A stretch of 64,000 nt of DNA from Gavia stellata. Its lineage: Eukaryota > Chordata > Aves > Gaviiformes > Gaviidae. Within the stretch, counting starts at the first letter, position 1; every line of letters starts with the position of its first letter. The DNA is taken from positions 15,414,155 through 15,478,154 of the forward strand of contig NC_082596.1 of NCBI RefSeq assembly GCF_030936135.1. The letters run 5' to 3'. Positions 48,001 through 61,822 of this stretch are shown one piece after another. Below the pieces are notes generated by a model. That model had not been told where the DNA came from. It saw only the letters and a program-made list of their open reading frames with translations, and searched no databases. A program made the translations under genes and the position numbers.

Positions 48001-49153
48001 CAGCCATCAGGCGCCAACCCAGCCACCCGACGTCCTGTCTCGCAGCCATTTTAATCCCCCGCATACAATGCTGAGCACCAACCAGAGAAATTCTTGTGGA
48101 AGCTCAGATTTCAGAGCCACTGGCTTTTCACTTCTTCCCCCCCCCCCCCAAGCAAGTGTTTGCTGGTTGTGCTGAAGGGGAATTTTGAGCCCTCAGAGAC
48201 AGGCACCGGATTGCCCAAAGACTTTTTGGGTTACACTAATGTGTCTGGTTTCAGTCTGCTCTCCGCAGACTTTCTGCAAAGCCTATTTCAGTTCCTCTTT
48301 TCTTGTGAATTTCTCTGTGAAGAGAAATTGAATTTTTCATTGGATGCCTGATTCTGGTCTTGCTTGGACTGGTGTTGCATGGCTGTGTATTTTGATTTGG
48401 AGTTTCATTTGGTAAAAGCATAAGAGAATGACTGGGCTCTGCAGCCTACCCCACATCAACCTCTCTCTTCACGCTGCTGCAGCTCCACCAGTGGAGAGGG
48501 GCCACGGACGCTATGAAAGAGTAGCAAAGGAGTTATCTAGTTCCTTTAGATGCATTTCCAGCTAGAGGAGAAAACAGGGGTTACCGCTAGGAGCAGCAAT
48601 CTGGGAACTCCTATTACGAAGGCTTACTTGCTACTGGAAACAGGAGGACACTCAAGGGAAATGGTTAGTGCCTGCTTGCTGATGGCAAGAGCCAAGAAAA
48701 AAAAAAAAAATCTCAGATTAAGTCCATGGGTCCCTTCTCCAGTGTTACCTTGAGACAACAGTTTGGTTTCCTTTTAAATGCTTGATTAAAATAATACCAA
48801 CATGCTACAAGAGGAGAAGCAAAGTATTTCATATTTTCTCTGTCAACTACAGTTAACACTTCACATTTTGCTGCTCAGTCCAATGCCTTTGTGCTCAGAA
48901 AGATTTGGCACTGAGGTTCGTTTGAATATGGCAAGAGCGCGAGCTTTGGCTTCATTATTCGCGAACTGCATCTGTCTGGCACGATGTTCCTCTCCCCCAG
49001 CCACAAAGCCACCTCCCTTACAGAGCCCGCTGTAGCCATGGGTGGGCAGAGCCCAAAGGGGTTTAGGCATTTCACCTGATGTGAAACTTCCCCTTACTCT
49101 GTCAGGAAGGGCTGACGGAACCCCAGATGAGAAAGTCAAAGGGTTTAAATCAT

Positions 49154-49764
49154 TGTCGTGGTTTAAGCCCAGCTGGTAACTACGCACCACACCGCCACTC
49201 GCTCACTCCCCCCCTGTGCCAGTAGGATTTGGGAGAGAATCGGAAAAGTAAAAGTGACAGAGCCCATGGGTTGAGATAAGAACAGTTTAATAAATGAAAT
49301 GAAATGAAATGAAATAATAATGATAATAACAATAAAAATTGTAATGAAAAGGAAAATAACAACAGCAACAACAAAAAAATAAAAGCCAAGAAAGGCAAGT
49401 GATGCAAATGAAAACAATTGCTCACCACCCTCCGACCGATGCCCAGCCCAAGCAGTGGTCCCCCGGCCAGCTTTCCCCCTAGTTTATATACTGAGCGTGA
49501 CGTCATATGGTCTGGAATATCCCTTTGGTCAGTTGGGGTCAGCTGTCCCGGCTGTGTCCCCTCCCAACTTCTTGTGCACCCCCAGCCTGCTCACTGGTGG
49601 GGTGGGGTGAGGAGCAGAAAAGGCCTTGACTCTGTGTAAGCACTGCTCAGCAGTAACTAAAACATTCCTGCTTTATCAACACTGTTTTCAGCACAAATCC
49701 AAAACTCAGCCCCATACTAGCTGCTATGAAGAAAATTAACTCTATCCCAGACAAAACCAGCACA
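49154..49764 (-). mobile_element. Solo LTR of an avian endogenous retrovirus, with target-site duplication
   Basis: 611 bp bounded by TG...CA, flanked by the direct repeat ATCAT (49149-49153 and 49765-49769), a 5-bp duplication as typical of ERVL-type integration. Read on the minus strand it runs TGTGCTGGTTTTGTCTGGGA, then a CRE (TGACGTCA, 49498-49505), a TATA box (TTTATATA on +, 49483-49490), a polyadenylation hexamer ATTAAA (49286-49291) and an end GGCTTAAACCACGACA. This is a common bird LTR type. No internal retroviral genes are attached; it is the product of LTR-LTR recombination. The 108-codon minus-strand frame within it is not a gene. Confidence 0.9.
49292..49315 (+). repeat. (AAATG)n microsatellite inside the LTR
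   Basis: Nearly five AAATG units followed by AATAATAATGATAATAAC-type A-rich sequence, in the region between the LTR's TATA box and polyadenylation signal. Confidence 0.9.
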
Positions 49765-49769
49765 ATCAT

Positions 49770-52207
49770 TCACATGGGAAAATTTAAAAGCACTCTCAAA
49801 TTCAAAGCCAGGGGTTAAACTAAGCTTTTCCTTCTTAAGAGACTCATTTATTTGAAATCAAGCAGGCAATTCCCCCCTCCCAAACCAAACAAAAGCAAAT
49901 GTGTTATGTTCAACTTAAAGCATTTTAAATTAAAACAAAAAAGAAAGAAATAATTTTCATAATCCTGTTTTTATTTTCTAAGCCCAAAAGAGCTGAGCTG
50001 AGCTAGCATGGATATCAACCCCACTTGACTGCAGTAAGTGGAACGGTTCCAGTTCACACAAAAGCTGTACATGGCTGTAAAAATCAGGGGAAAAAATGCA
50101 TTTAAATCTTAAGAAATAATTAAATCATGTGTTTATGGTTACACAATGAATGGTTAGATCTGGTTGCTTAGAAGGCTGGGGGAGAGAAAATAGTTGTTTT
50201 ACACTGTGTGTATATATATATATTGTGGATATATTTTCTGAGATTAAACAGATGCAGAAAAAGTTTCCTTTAGGAGGCACTGTCACAAACAATTTGTGGG
50301 GCACGGACAGAACTACTTAATTCCTCTGTGTAGAAAAGAAAAAAAAGTACTGGCCTAAAACTTCCTGCTATGAAGAAGGACTAGAGAAAATGGGGACTGA
50401 AAGCATCTCTAGGTTCCTGACTGCAGCACCCCTCTTCTCTTGGTTGCCTCCATCTTTTGCCTGAGATGATGGCAGGGAACAAAATGAATCTCATTTTCCC
50501 CTTGGCTTAGATCCCTTTTTTTAAAAAGGCCCCAATTTGATACATTATAGTACATTCAACTTGTACAGGTCCCCTGTCCCACTTTCTGCCCTGGCGCGTC
50601 CCTGTCTTTCTCTGCCTTGCAGGCTGTTCTTTGTGGGACAGCTGTGTACAGCCCCTTAACAAAGTCAGATTAGTAAATCAAACCCACTAATCATCACAGC
50701 CAAAACAAATAGGGGCCAAAGTTGCAAAGTAAGAAGGATTTTGTCTGCACTCCTGCATCTTTTCAGAAGAGAAGCCAAACTTTTAAGAGAGTTGGCAGAA
50801 GGTATTAAAAGGAGCTTTTCTTACCAAGTGAGAGCAACAATCGAGTGCTGAAGTGATTACCTTCAAAACAGCTCAAAGACAGACATGCTTATTTGGCTGC
50901 TTTTCACCTGGGTTATCCATTACTTTTTTTCAGACAAAAATTACTTGATTCATGTTCTGCAATCAGTGAAAGCAGCTTTTATTCGATATTTCATAAGATG
51001 ATTGTCCGTTACTCAGAAGCGTAGCTCTTTTTTATGGCACAAATGAATAATCGTGACTTCTGTGGAAATTCTGGAAAGACCATGCAAGGAGGAAATCAAT
51101 TATTTAGCCCTTTCTGGAAGAAGGGCCCTTCATTTCCTAATAATTGCTGATGTTTCTGCTTTAGCAGGGCATATGGCCCTGAATCAAAAAGGGCCTTTAC
51201 ACCTGGGGAGTGTAACCCGTCCTTCTTCCTGTGGCATTGCAATAGATGGTGAGGAATGATGTAATAAGGAAAGGCTTCAGAAGAGCCGACACACTAAAGA
51301 GAGTTGAGCCCAGACCTCTATCCTGTCTCTGAGCCACCTTTTGATTCTGGCACACCGATTAGGGTCCAGCTCTACTCCAGTGCCTATGACCGAACACACC
51401 AAACCCTCTCCCTTTTCTCTCCCACCCATCTGCTCCTCAGTGTGGGGGAAGAACAAAATCCATATTTCTAGTCTGAAGCCTCATTGGATTCATGGACAGG
51501 GAGAAGCAGTGTGAGATGTCTCTTCTTAGTGATTCTGTGATTCTGCAGGCAGTTCATCCAACTGCCCATGTTGAACAGCAGCTCCATGGCTAGATAATCT
51601 CCTGTTGTAAAATGGCTGAGAAGCAAAAGAGGTCTGAGGAAAGTGGGGGAGAGTGGGACCACAAAAAGAGGGATTCAGAAAGAGGAGTAGGCAATGGTAA
51701 AGGAGTAAGTAGGATAAAACAGAAAAGAGTATAATTAAAGGAGCAGTTTTGTATAGTATGCTGTGTCCTAGCTCTCGCAAGTCACATCTCATGAATGTTA
51801 GACATCCTGCATTTTTATGTCTCGTTTTATGTTGGTCATAAGAGCTGTTCCTAAGGGGGCTGTTGACCTGCATGCTTACGGGTGAAGACCATAGCTGCAC
51901 CCTGAGAATGAAAGCCTGGAAGAAAGCAGAAGTGACACATACTGACAAACTGAACCAGACTCCAATCAGAAGAAAGCAAGCAGCAAATTTCACCTTCTTT
52001 CACCAAAAATACACAAGCTGAATATGCATTGACTTTATACATACTCACTTATGATACGACTCCTGGTTTTCTAAAGGTTTAGCATCCACTCAGGAAATCA
52101 AAAAAGCTGTTTATTGCCCTACAGTGTATCAAAAATCAGGAATCACCTTCTATGAATAGCTGAGATTACTCAAAGCCTTCACAATAGCAAAACACCAGAC
52201 AGACTGT
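49770..52207. other. Intergenic DNA, no gene recognised
   Basis: AT-rich; a (TA)n stretch near 50210-50225. The 155-codon minus-strand frame 51526-51993 overlaps other frames and resembles no known protein. Confidence 0.6.
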
Positions 52208-52469
52208 CCCAATGGGCACAACCTGAAACACAGGAGGTTCCCTCTGAACATCAGGAAACACTTTTCTTACTGTGAGGGTGACTGAGCCCCTGGAACAGGT
52301 TACCCAGGGAGGCTGTGGAGTCTCCATCCTTGGAGATATTCAAAACATATCTGGACATGGTCCAAGGCAACCAGCTCTAGGTGGCCGTGCTTGAGCAGGG
52401 GGGTTGGATCAGGTGACCTTCAGAGGTCCCTTCTATCCTCAGCCATCCTGTGCTTCTGTGATTCTGTGA
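52208..52469 (+). mobile_element. CR1 LINE 3' end, sense
   Basis: Close to avian CR1 along its whole length: GGCACAACCTGAAACACAGG, GAACATCAGGAAACACTTTT, GGAGTCTCCATCCTTGGAGA, GAGCAGGGGGGTTGGATCAG, ending with the typical octamer repeat TTCTGTGATTCTGTGA. 5'-truncated, about 260 bp. Confidence 0.95.
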
Positions 52470-55400
52470 ATGCCACAATGTGTGTTTGTGCTATGAAACC
52501 TGTTGGCCCTTGGCCAGAAAGAGCAGAGGCTGTAAATGGTGCAGGGCTATGTCACCGTGGCCCATATCACCTGGGACCATCTCCGCAGAGGTTGTGGCAC
52601 ATGTTTCAGAGCCCTTGTCCTGCTGTGGAAGCAATAGTACAAGGTGTTGAAGGCAGTTGGACTCCTCTGCCGCTCTGGGACTGGTTTTCCCTTGTTCAGG
52701 AAAGCCACTTGCATTTGCTTTTAAAGTCTGTACTTCAGGAAAAATTCCTCTGTTTATTATAACAAAGCGGACTTGAAAATAGGTGGTGTGCATGTATGCT
52801 TAGGTCAGAAGTGCACTTGCCTCAGCTGATAATTATTCTGTATTTTTAGCATCAGGGTGGGCAAATCTTTCTATTTTCTCCATTGGACAAAAAAAAAAAA
52901 AAAATTATTTCCTTCCTGTTACACACCCAGAACTCACAATGATTGTTATTCTGACAGCACTGTCTACTTCGTTAACGCATGCGCAAAAGGTGCTTTAAAG
53001 CAGACAGATAAATACAGCCTGGCTTTATTTTAAGCTTTTCACTTTTTTACTAATGTGAAATTTCAGCTCAGTTGGAGTGATCGCTAAACTTTGCAGTCTG
53101 TAATTCTCCAGTTCAAATGCTGCAATTCTAATGTAGATCTAATGCGTTCAGCTCAGCATTCAGAAATACACACTTAGGTATATTCAGAATTACGCCATTG
53201 TTGGTCTTGACTCTGCTATTAAATAATCCTCAAATTTTCAGTTTTGGTGAGTATAATTTACAAGAAAATCCTTCATTTACTTACTTACATAAAACAAGCT
53301 TAAGTAAATATCTTTAAACCACTTTCATGTTTTCTTTATTTTATTAAGATAAAGTAGTGATAAAAATTAGTTAAGAATTAAATAATTCCCCACAAAAGCC
53401 TTTTTTCCACAGAGTAGAAGCTTCCACAGGTTTACGATTAAAGGATTCTACCTCATTAGGCAGCTAAGTCTTGCCAATCTGTTTATATGGAGAATAAATG
53501 CAATACAAGAATTAAGATGATTTAAGAATTCAAGTGAAACAGCTCTGTAAGATGTTACAGAAAGCAACGCCATGGAGCTTTTGTTGAACCTTCTATTTAT
53601 TAAGATGTGACAAATCCTATTGTCTGGCAAAATGACCCCAAATCCCAAGTGCTCCGATCTGGTGGTAGGCATTTCTCCCACTTAACCAGCCGTGGCAAGG
53701 GTGACCTTGGCTGGACTGAAGCCCTCCACAACAGCCATGGGACAGCACAGAGCGACCATGCGGCTCATGCCAGCTCTTCGGTTGGCACACACAGACCCGG
53801 TGGAAGTGAGGAACCTGGAGCACTGTCCTGTCCTGCCTACAGGCTCAGATATTCAAAGAGAATTAGATCACTTCCCCCTTCCCCTCTGTATATTACTCTT
53901 TCCTCCATTTCTCACCAGCTCTTTTTATGACTTGTATTCAGTAACACCCCTGGATGGTTTTTAAAAACATGCTGTTTTAATGTTTCTTTAAGAAAACACA
54001 AATTCCCATCAGAAATAATTTTATGGTCTTATTACTCATACAAACGTTGAATTCCCCTCATTATTCCTATTGACCTTGGCTTTACTTAAATCCTGTGGCT
54101 GTGCGTTAGTGCTTCTGCATAATATAAAATCATTTCCCTTTGGTAAGGTTTACACTACACTGCTTTAAATATGATTGAATATCTCCTTGTTCTTGCAAGA
54201 AAGCAAATAAGGTGTCCTTTACCTGACTGTCCATTCTTATTTGTTTCCAGATTAAACAGTCCTCTGATTATTTGCTTTTATGCTGTAATGCATAGCCTGT
54301 GTAGACCATTTGCAGATTAGAGCAGTGGAGTCAGGCAGGAGAAGAGGAAAATGGACTGGAGAGAGAGAGCTGGAGTATGGAGGAGAAAGGCTACGACTGT
54401 TCGTTTTAACTGGTTTTCCGTGTATCTTCTTTTGACATAAAATTGGTTTCCAGGTGTCAACGCATGGATGCCTCCCAACCCAAGCAGCAGGTAGACTCTG
54501 GTGAGGGGGGCACAGAAGCAGGGCAAAGAAAATTGGATCAGAAATTGGGAAAACAAAGAGGGAGGGCAGAAAGATCTGCTGCCTGCCTGATGCAGAAGGA
54601 ACTAAGTATCTGGTCACCAAACAGTTGTAAAGGGACCCCTAACAAACAAGGGTGGGAACAGACCAACACTATATGTTTTTGTTCATCAGAAGTGAGCATG
54701 AAGTTCAGGCAGAAGTGTGACTTGTCACCTTGCCTTGCTGGTTGACCACAATGCTCTTGGCTGCATGTTATGAATGCTGCATCTGCATTTCACTTTTAGG
54801 TTTTTTTTGGAGGCTGGCTTTTTTTCTTCTTCTCATTTTCTTGAGGTGCTGGGTACTACCGCACTGTCTACTCAAGCAAACTGCGCTTAAACAGCATCTC
54901 TGCAAGTACAGGACAGGCATGGAATTTTCCATTTTGTTAGAAAGTGTGTATTTGTCAAAACCAGCCAATTTCAGTCGAAGCACACATGCCAGCTTCCTCA
55001 GGAAAAATTTCACAGCACCTACCTGGAATTTCCAGTGAAAACAACCTGCTCAATTTCCACGACAGCCTGTTTGTCAAGGCACGTACCTGGGGTGTGAGAG
55101 ATCCAGAGTCAAGTTCTTGGCTCCAAGAAAGATACCACTGGTGATATAAAGCAAAATAGCTCTGAAAGGAGAGACTAAGCCCTAACTGAAGAAAGACAAT
55201 AATGTAGCATGAAGGCGCTTACAATGGGGAAGAACAAGCTTCAAGTCCATGGTCTGAATACAAAATACAGACTTCACTGAAGTCTGGCCCGTCTCATGTG
55301 TGCTCCCTAGGCTCCAAGGTGTTGAATTATGGTAGTCCATTTCAGTAAACTACATCAAAAGAACTTCAACACCCCCTATAATTCTGGATTAACTGACCTC

Positions 55401-58400
55401 CATGGGCATGACTAGCATGCAAAATCATGTCTGAGCTGTGCAAAGTGATGGTATTAACACATCCCTACACTACCAATATAACCTTCCCCAATATTGCTTG
55501 ATGGTGCCCACCATGCACTACCACTTTGGGGTTTAATGTCTTCTCTATCTATGCAAGAATAGAACTGAAGTGAGCAACAAAACAGATTAGTTGAAATGAG
55601 TCCTGCCTGAGAAGGCAAGACTTCAGAAACAGCATACCTTGAGAGCCAAGAGCTAGATGTATTTGTGATGACAAAGCTTTTATGTCAGCCTTGATGTTAC
55701 TAACATCCTTAAGCAGTATGTTTCACAAAGAACTGATTTAAATTTAATGGAACTTAATGGCATAGCTGCCAATTAGTAGTGATGTTCATTTAGTTTCTAT
55801 TGAGATGCCCTCAAGAAATACAGCATGGTTTAATTTATTGTGCCGGTCTCAGACTGAGTTGGTTGTGTCTGCATGTTTCTCAGCTTCTTCCAAAAGATAA
55901 TTCAGTCAGCTCATCCAACAACCAAACCATCCAGAGGCCATAATGCTACCTTTCATGCTTGTACTATTGTACTCAGCTCCCAGTAAAGTACTGATTGCTG
56001 TTGTCAAAGCGCCACATTCCTGCACAGAGACACAAATAGTTTGTTGGAGAGCCATTTATTGCAACAGCAAAACATAAATCTATTACATTTTCTTCACATG
56101 CAAATGATAATCCATCTACTCACCATCACAAAATTTTCCTTTAACATGAAGGGCTAGACTCTCTGTTGACTCCACCATAATGTCCACTGCATTATCTCCT
56201 TAAAATATCCATACCTGAACACTTGGAGAAGCAAATGGATCCTGCAACCACTGTTAAGCTAAGATAGACGTCAAGCTTTGTTTCCTGAGAAGATCCAACA
56301 ATGGCTTGGAGTCTTTTGCAGTTTCCTGCTTTCACTCATTTGTCTCATCCTCCCTTTGCCGCTTCTGTTTATCTCACCCACTTTGTCTGACTCTTTGAAA
56401 GAACAGAATTGCTACAGCAAGAAGGAAATCAATAAAACCGTTTTCTGAGCTGCTGTTACTTCTGTGGACCTGGAAAAATCAAGCTATCCGCATATTCCTT
56501 CTTTGTCCTCTTGATAGTCAAAACTGGTGGTGACAGTTTATACAGTCTATTCCAATTACTACTGCATGAAGGTCTGATGACAAAGTCATGGTTTGAGCCA
56601 TCCTGCAAAACAAATCTCCCTTCTGCCAGGAAGAAAGTATTTATTTCTTCCGTCTGATTCTCTCTTTCTCTCAATCTCATATCATGCCAAAATCTTCTCT
56701 TTGAAAAGATACAGACGGTGCATCTTTCTGGGAACACTTGGACCACACAGAATCAAGAGATGCTTCTGGCACCAGACGACAATTTCTCCCACTCTGTGGC
56801 TTCCATCAGCAATGAGAGACTGGTCTGAACATCAATTTAAACTGTATTCCGAAACTATAATGGAGAGTAACACTGGTTTTCTTAGTGGCACATCGTACTC
56901 CCCTATGACTGAGTATCATATTGCAAGAAGACTGAATGAAATTCCATGAAGCTGCATCCCCAAAACATGACTAAATACCCTCTTTCATTGTACGTCCTGA
57001 AATACAAATGGGCTTAGTTATGCTTTCACTGTAAGTCACCAGTAGTGCTGCTGAAATCATTGGGATAAGACCCTAAAGGAGGAGCAGGTGCTGTGTTAAT
57101 AACGTACATGACCTGTCTCATCCTTTTTTCAGAAAGCCCTCCTTTGTAAATGAAAACCCCTGTACTAGCATAGTCTCCTACTTATATAATTTCCTTTTCT
57201 TGTATTGCAGTATGCCTGGACTTAACAATGGTGGAAGAGGATATGGCAAGCTTTTAACCTTACTGAACCTAATGTGAGACTGACATTGAAATACTGAGTT
57301 ACTCAGCTTGCCCATTAACTGAAGAATATGCAGAGAGAGATGTGTGTGTTGTCCAGTAACTCTGAATGCAACTGATGGAGTAAAATAACCCAGAAAGGGA
57401 AGTTATTTTAATGGTTTTCCATGTTCCAGGTGGCAGCGGAGCATGGCTTCCAGCTCTGTTACTTCCTCTCTCTACCAGAGGGGCTGAAGGGACTGAATCT
57501 TTCTCACGACCTTTATGTGTTCAGTCCGTTGACAATAACCATGGACAGGTGCAAATACCAAGGGGTTTCTGTTAAAATTAACAAACACCCTAAGACTCCA
57601 CCCATACACCTGGGAAAATTAGATAATTTCCCCAGACACCATAACAGGCTGTACTTCCCCTCTTACAAGCTCTAAGCCTGCCTATAAACAAAAGGAATGC
57701 TACTAAGGAGAAAAAGGAACCCAGAATTAATTTGGGAGAATAGAGTGGTGATAAACAGATTTTCTACCAATGTATTTTACATTCCCATCCTCCAGCATCT
57801 TTGGTAGTTGGCTTTTTTTTCCCCCCCACTGGATTGTGTGAATTCCCATTAGACAAGTGCCCTCCCACAGATACTGTTTCTCGCCTTTCCACATCCCATT
57901 CAGTTTCTCATCAGATCCTGAAGTTTTTATCTTCTATGGAAATGGTGTCTAATCTATGATCGGTCCTTCGCACCTTCCCTTGTCAAGCAATTGCTGCCCA
58001 GCTGTGCCTGGGGCTACCTATGTTGGTCCTAAAGAACCTCATAATCCAGGTGGTAACTCAGTCTAAGAAGCTAGATTATTGGAGGTGATACCTCAGCTGC
58101 TACCTCCAACTGCAATGCCTGGACCTGACCTAGCAAGATTAAAGCTATAGAGATGTAAAGTAAAGGAAGTTCATGAATCATCTGGTTCCTAACTCAGCTG
58201 GGAAAAATGGCAAGAACCCACATCCTCACTAGCACTCATGCAGATGTCATCACCTTGTAGAGACACCATGCACAGGCAAGAACAGTTGCATAGAGTCCCT
58301 GCAACAAAACTACAACTCTTCATATCTAACAAAGCTAAACAGTCAAAATATTTGCATGGACAGAAGGGGAGGTCACCTGTTAAATGGAAGATGATTCATT

Positions 58401-60893
58401 GTCCAGGGCACCACGAGAGAATGGCAAAGACTTCCTTTTCTGTGAGCTAAAAAAGGTTACTAAAGGTGCTTATTTTTTGCTTGATAATGTATATTTCCAG
58501 GTGGCAATAGAAGCAGATGTGGCGCCACATCAGACCCAAGAAGGTTGGCCGTTATTCGGAGGCATTTTTCTCTGCCAATGCCTGCCACATTTCCACTTCA
58601 CTCCTGCGTCCCTTTGACACAAATTCAGCAGCAAAAGCCCAGAGGAAAAGCAGAAGAAATGACAATGTCCAGAACAATGAAGCACACACATTCAAAAATC
58701 AAAGTCCATACCCTGCCCTTCTGGGCCATGCTCAGCCTTCCTGCTGCTACTGCTGCCAGTGGTCCAGCCACAGCCCCCGGGTTCCACTCAGGCGGGTGCC
58801 AACGTGTGTCCCAGCCCTGTATGGACACAGTTACTGGCAGTGCTGGCCTCTGAGCTGTGCCCTGGCCTCAGTTGGGTGGGTGCCAGACAGTCCTGGCTAA
58901 CCCCATGCTGGGGACACCATGAGCAGTGGGAACAACCACGTAGCGGTGTTCAAGCCCTATGAATTTCTCTGGGTCTGTAACCCAGGTACTTACTTGCAGA
59001 GTCAGTCCCCCCAGCCCAGATGAACCTCACACACCTCACGCCTCTCTCCTCTTTCATTTTTCCCTATGTACATGCTAGTTGTCAACCAAATCCCCAGGCC
59101 CAAAAATCTAAATAAACTAATCTGAGTTTGTGGTAATAGTGGTAACTCAGATAAACCAACCCAGATTTCACAAAAAAATCTGTCTTTCTACAACATTTCT
59201 TATCTCCCACCTGCCACCTCTACCAACGGTCCTCACCCTGCACCAGAGAGAGGGCTGCACTCCACATCACCACTGGAGATCTGGCCCACCTGTGGAACCT
59301 CCCCTGGGATCAATATGAGGATGAGTAGTCAAGCACCACCCAAGCAAATAGCCTTTTCAACATTTATTTCTCAATTCAGCTGAAATAGGTCCCAGGTACT
59401 CAGCAAGCACCATGCTTGGTGGAGCTGCCACAGGACGGGGCTGCTGTTTGATCCTGCTTGTGTCTGCTCTCCCCAGTGTGCAGCAGGTCTGCATCCCACC
59501 ATGCCCATCTTAGGGATGTGTCTGGGTGCGTGAACATGTGATCAGGGTAAATGCGGGTGCTGTGCAAATGGACATTTGTGCTGGGCAGCCAAAATCACCC
59601 CTTTCTGCAGAGACCTGGTTATGGAGGCACTGGTCACCATGGGGGGGATGCTCACCTCTACAGACTCTGCAGGCCAAATGTTCCCCCTACCTACAGCTGT
59701 GAAACCTCTCTCTTGTTTCTTACTTTCTTACAAGAGACTGAACAATTGCTATTTGGGCCCAAATTTAATCCCAACGTTGCAACAATGGACCATAATGACC
59801 TGAAGGTGTTTTGGATTTGTTTTTTGCTGTAGCAAGCCAGATGGACAGAGAACAGTGATTTTTCCTTGAGGATCTCAAAGGAAAAATCGAATTTTATTAA
59901 AGATACCATAAAGAATGATTGCTTCTTTCACATTTTTTTTCTCCACTCCACAACAACAAAATATATGAAACTAGCCCAACCACATATCTAGTCATACAAA
60001 GGCAATCAAAAGCACATTACAAATAATATATGAGTCAACACAGTGAAATATCATTCATAACACAATTCTAATAATCCCAGAAAAAATGGAATTCCACAGC
60101 CTATGAGATTTTCCTGACCTGTGTGTAACAACGATTGGATTACTTTTCATCCAGCATTGTTTCTGTGAGGCTGAAACAAAACAATATTAAGTTAGTTCTG
60201 GGAGGAAGCAGGACTTAGAGTATATGTCTCTATATCTACACTTATTGTTGTAAACTGAGTACAATAAACCAAAGAAAAGTAAATTTAGGATCAAAAGAAA
60301 ATTAACAGAATAAGGAGGCCTGACTGTAAATCAGAGAGTTAGTAGATTTTGTAAATTCAAATGTGTGTTATAACCCAACAAAATTAAAATCTGAAAGTGG
60401 TGGAAAGTGTTCATTTTTGCCATCTGTCAAGTCTGGGGTCCAAAGACAATCCTAGACCTTATTAAAGTCAGTGGTCTGGCTGGATCGTCTTCCAGGTACA
60501 ACAGAACAGCTTGGGTAAAAACCAGCAGAATGAATCAAAACAGTTACAGATCCATAAATAAATATTAATCCATGAGTTATTGTAGAAATTCTTTAGAAAT
60601 GAGAATCTCTGAAACACTTCATGTTTTCTTTGAACCAAGCAGTAAATTGAGACAACTCTTTACTTGACAAGTCTATGCTGCTCATTTCCCATGCTGGCAA
60701 AAAAAATCATGAATAGGCACAATTTCATGGCTACAGGCCCATGATTGCATTTGAGCAACATCATATACGACCTCTGGTTACAAAGGCCTGTACAGAACTA
60801 TCTTGAAAAATTAGGAAACGCATGGCAGAGAACAGTGGTTCAATAAGGTGGACAGACAGCACGAGCACATGTTTGAGCACATTTGTGTTTAAT
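52470..60893. other. Intergenic DNA, no gene recognised
   Basis: About 8.4 kb, AT-rich at 52800-54200, more mixed later. No recognised exon or RNA gene. A slightly GC-richer patch at about 58500-58950 holds overlapping frames of about 100-127 codons and a 16-bp palindrome (58516-58531). Confidence 0.6.
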
Positions 60894-60935
60894 GCCCAGT
60901 TCTGTGCACCATTAGCCCAGTTGAATGCACCATTA
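60894..60935 (+). repeat. 21-bp tandem duplication at the CR1 5' edge
   Basis: Unit 60894-60914 and unit 60915-60935 share GCCCAGTT and GCACCATTA with three changes between. It sits where CR1 similarity begins. Confidence 0.8.
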
Positions 60936-61744
60936 ACAAGTTTGCTGATGATACCAAACTGGGAGGTGCTGTTGACTCTTTTGAGGGACAAGAGGCCTTG
61001 CAGACAGATCTGGATAGATTGGAGCACTGGGCTATGATTAATGGGATGAAATTTAACAAGTCCAAATGCCAGACTCTGCACCTAGGACGGAGTAGTGCTG
61101 GGCACAAGTATAAATTGGGAGAGGCGTGGCTGGAGAGCAGCCCTGCAGAAGGGGATCCGGGGGAGCTGGTCGACAACAGGCTCAACAGGAGTCAGCAGTG
61201 GGCCCTGGCAGCCAAGAGGGCAAACCCCACCCTGGGGTGCATCAAACACAGCACAACCAGCCGGTCAACAGAGGTGATTATCCTGCTGTATTCAGCGTTG
61301 GTGTGGCCTCACCTTGAATACTGTGTGCAGTTCTGGGCCCCACAATTTAAGAAGGACGTGAAGGTCCTTGAATGCATCCAGAGGAGGGCAACAAAGCTGG
61401 TGAAAGGGCTGGAAGGAATGTCCTATGAGGAGCAGCTGAGGACTTTGCGTTTGTGTAGTTTGGAGAAAAGCAGGCTGAGGGGCGACCTCATTGCTCTTTA
61501 CAGCTTTCCGAGGAGGGGACGTGGAGAGGGAGGTGCTGATCTCTTCTTCCTGGTATCCAGAGATAGGATGCATAGGAACGGTTCAAAGCTGCATCAGAGG
61601 AGGTTTAGACTGGACATTAGGAAGCATTTCTTTACCGAAAGGGTGGTCAAACACTGGAACAGGCTTCCTAGAGAGGCGGTCGATGCCCCAAGCCTGTCAG
61701 TGTTTAAGAGGCATTTGGACGATGCCCTTAATAACATGCTTTAA
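60923..61744 (+). pseudogene. CR1 ORF2 fragment: reverse-transcriptase C-terminal part
   Basis: About 273 codons open without frameshift to the stop. It begins in ECTINKFADDTKLGG, where FADD is the CR1 form of the catalytic Y/FxDD box, and continues through HWAMINGMKFNKSKC, LHLGRSS, LYSALVWPHLEYCVQFWAP, RRATKLVKGLE and LEKSRLRGDLIALYSF to KHFFTERVVKHWNRLPREAV. The endonuclease and most reverse-transcriptase motifs are missing, so it cannot support transposition. In-frame ATG at 60998 is the first after the catalytic box but no function is expected. Classed as a fragment of a mobile-element gene, not a host gene. Confidence 0.9.
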
Positions 61745-61822
61745 CTTGGTCAGCCCTGAATTGGTCAGGCAGTTGGACTAGGTGATCGTTGTAGGTCCCT
61801 TCCAGCTGAAATAGTGGATTCG

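Larger units (their letters stand above)
39281..49153. other. Downstream intergenic DNA, no gene recognised
   Basis: About 9.9 kb after OPG with two GC-rich patches (listed), an (AATTC)n repeat and otherwise AT-rich sequence. No exon of SAMD12, the expected neighbour on this side in mammals, is recognised. Confidence 0.6.

Noticed and set aside
60998..61744. 248-codon open frame as a host gene
   Set aside because: The sequence is the C-terminal part of CR1 reverse transcriptase, followed by a CR1 3' UTR and terminal microsatellite, and lacks the rest of ORF2.
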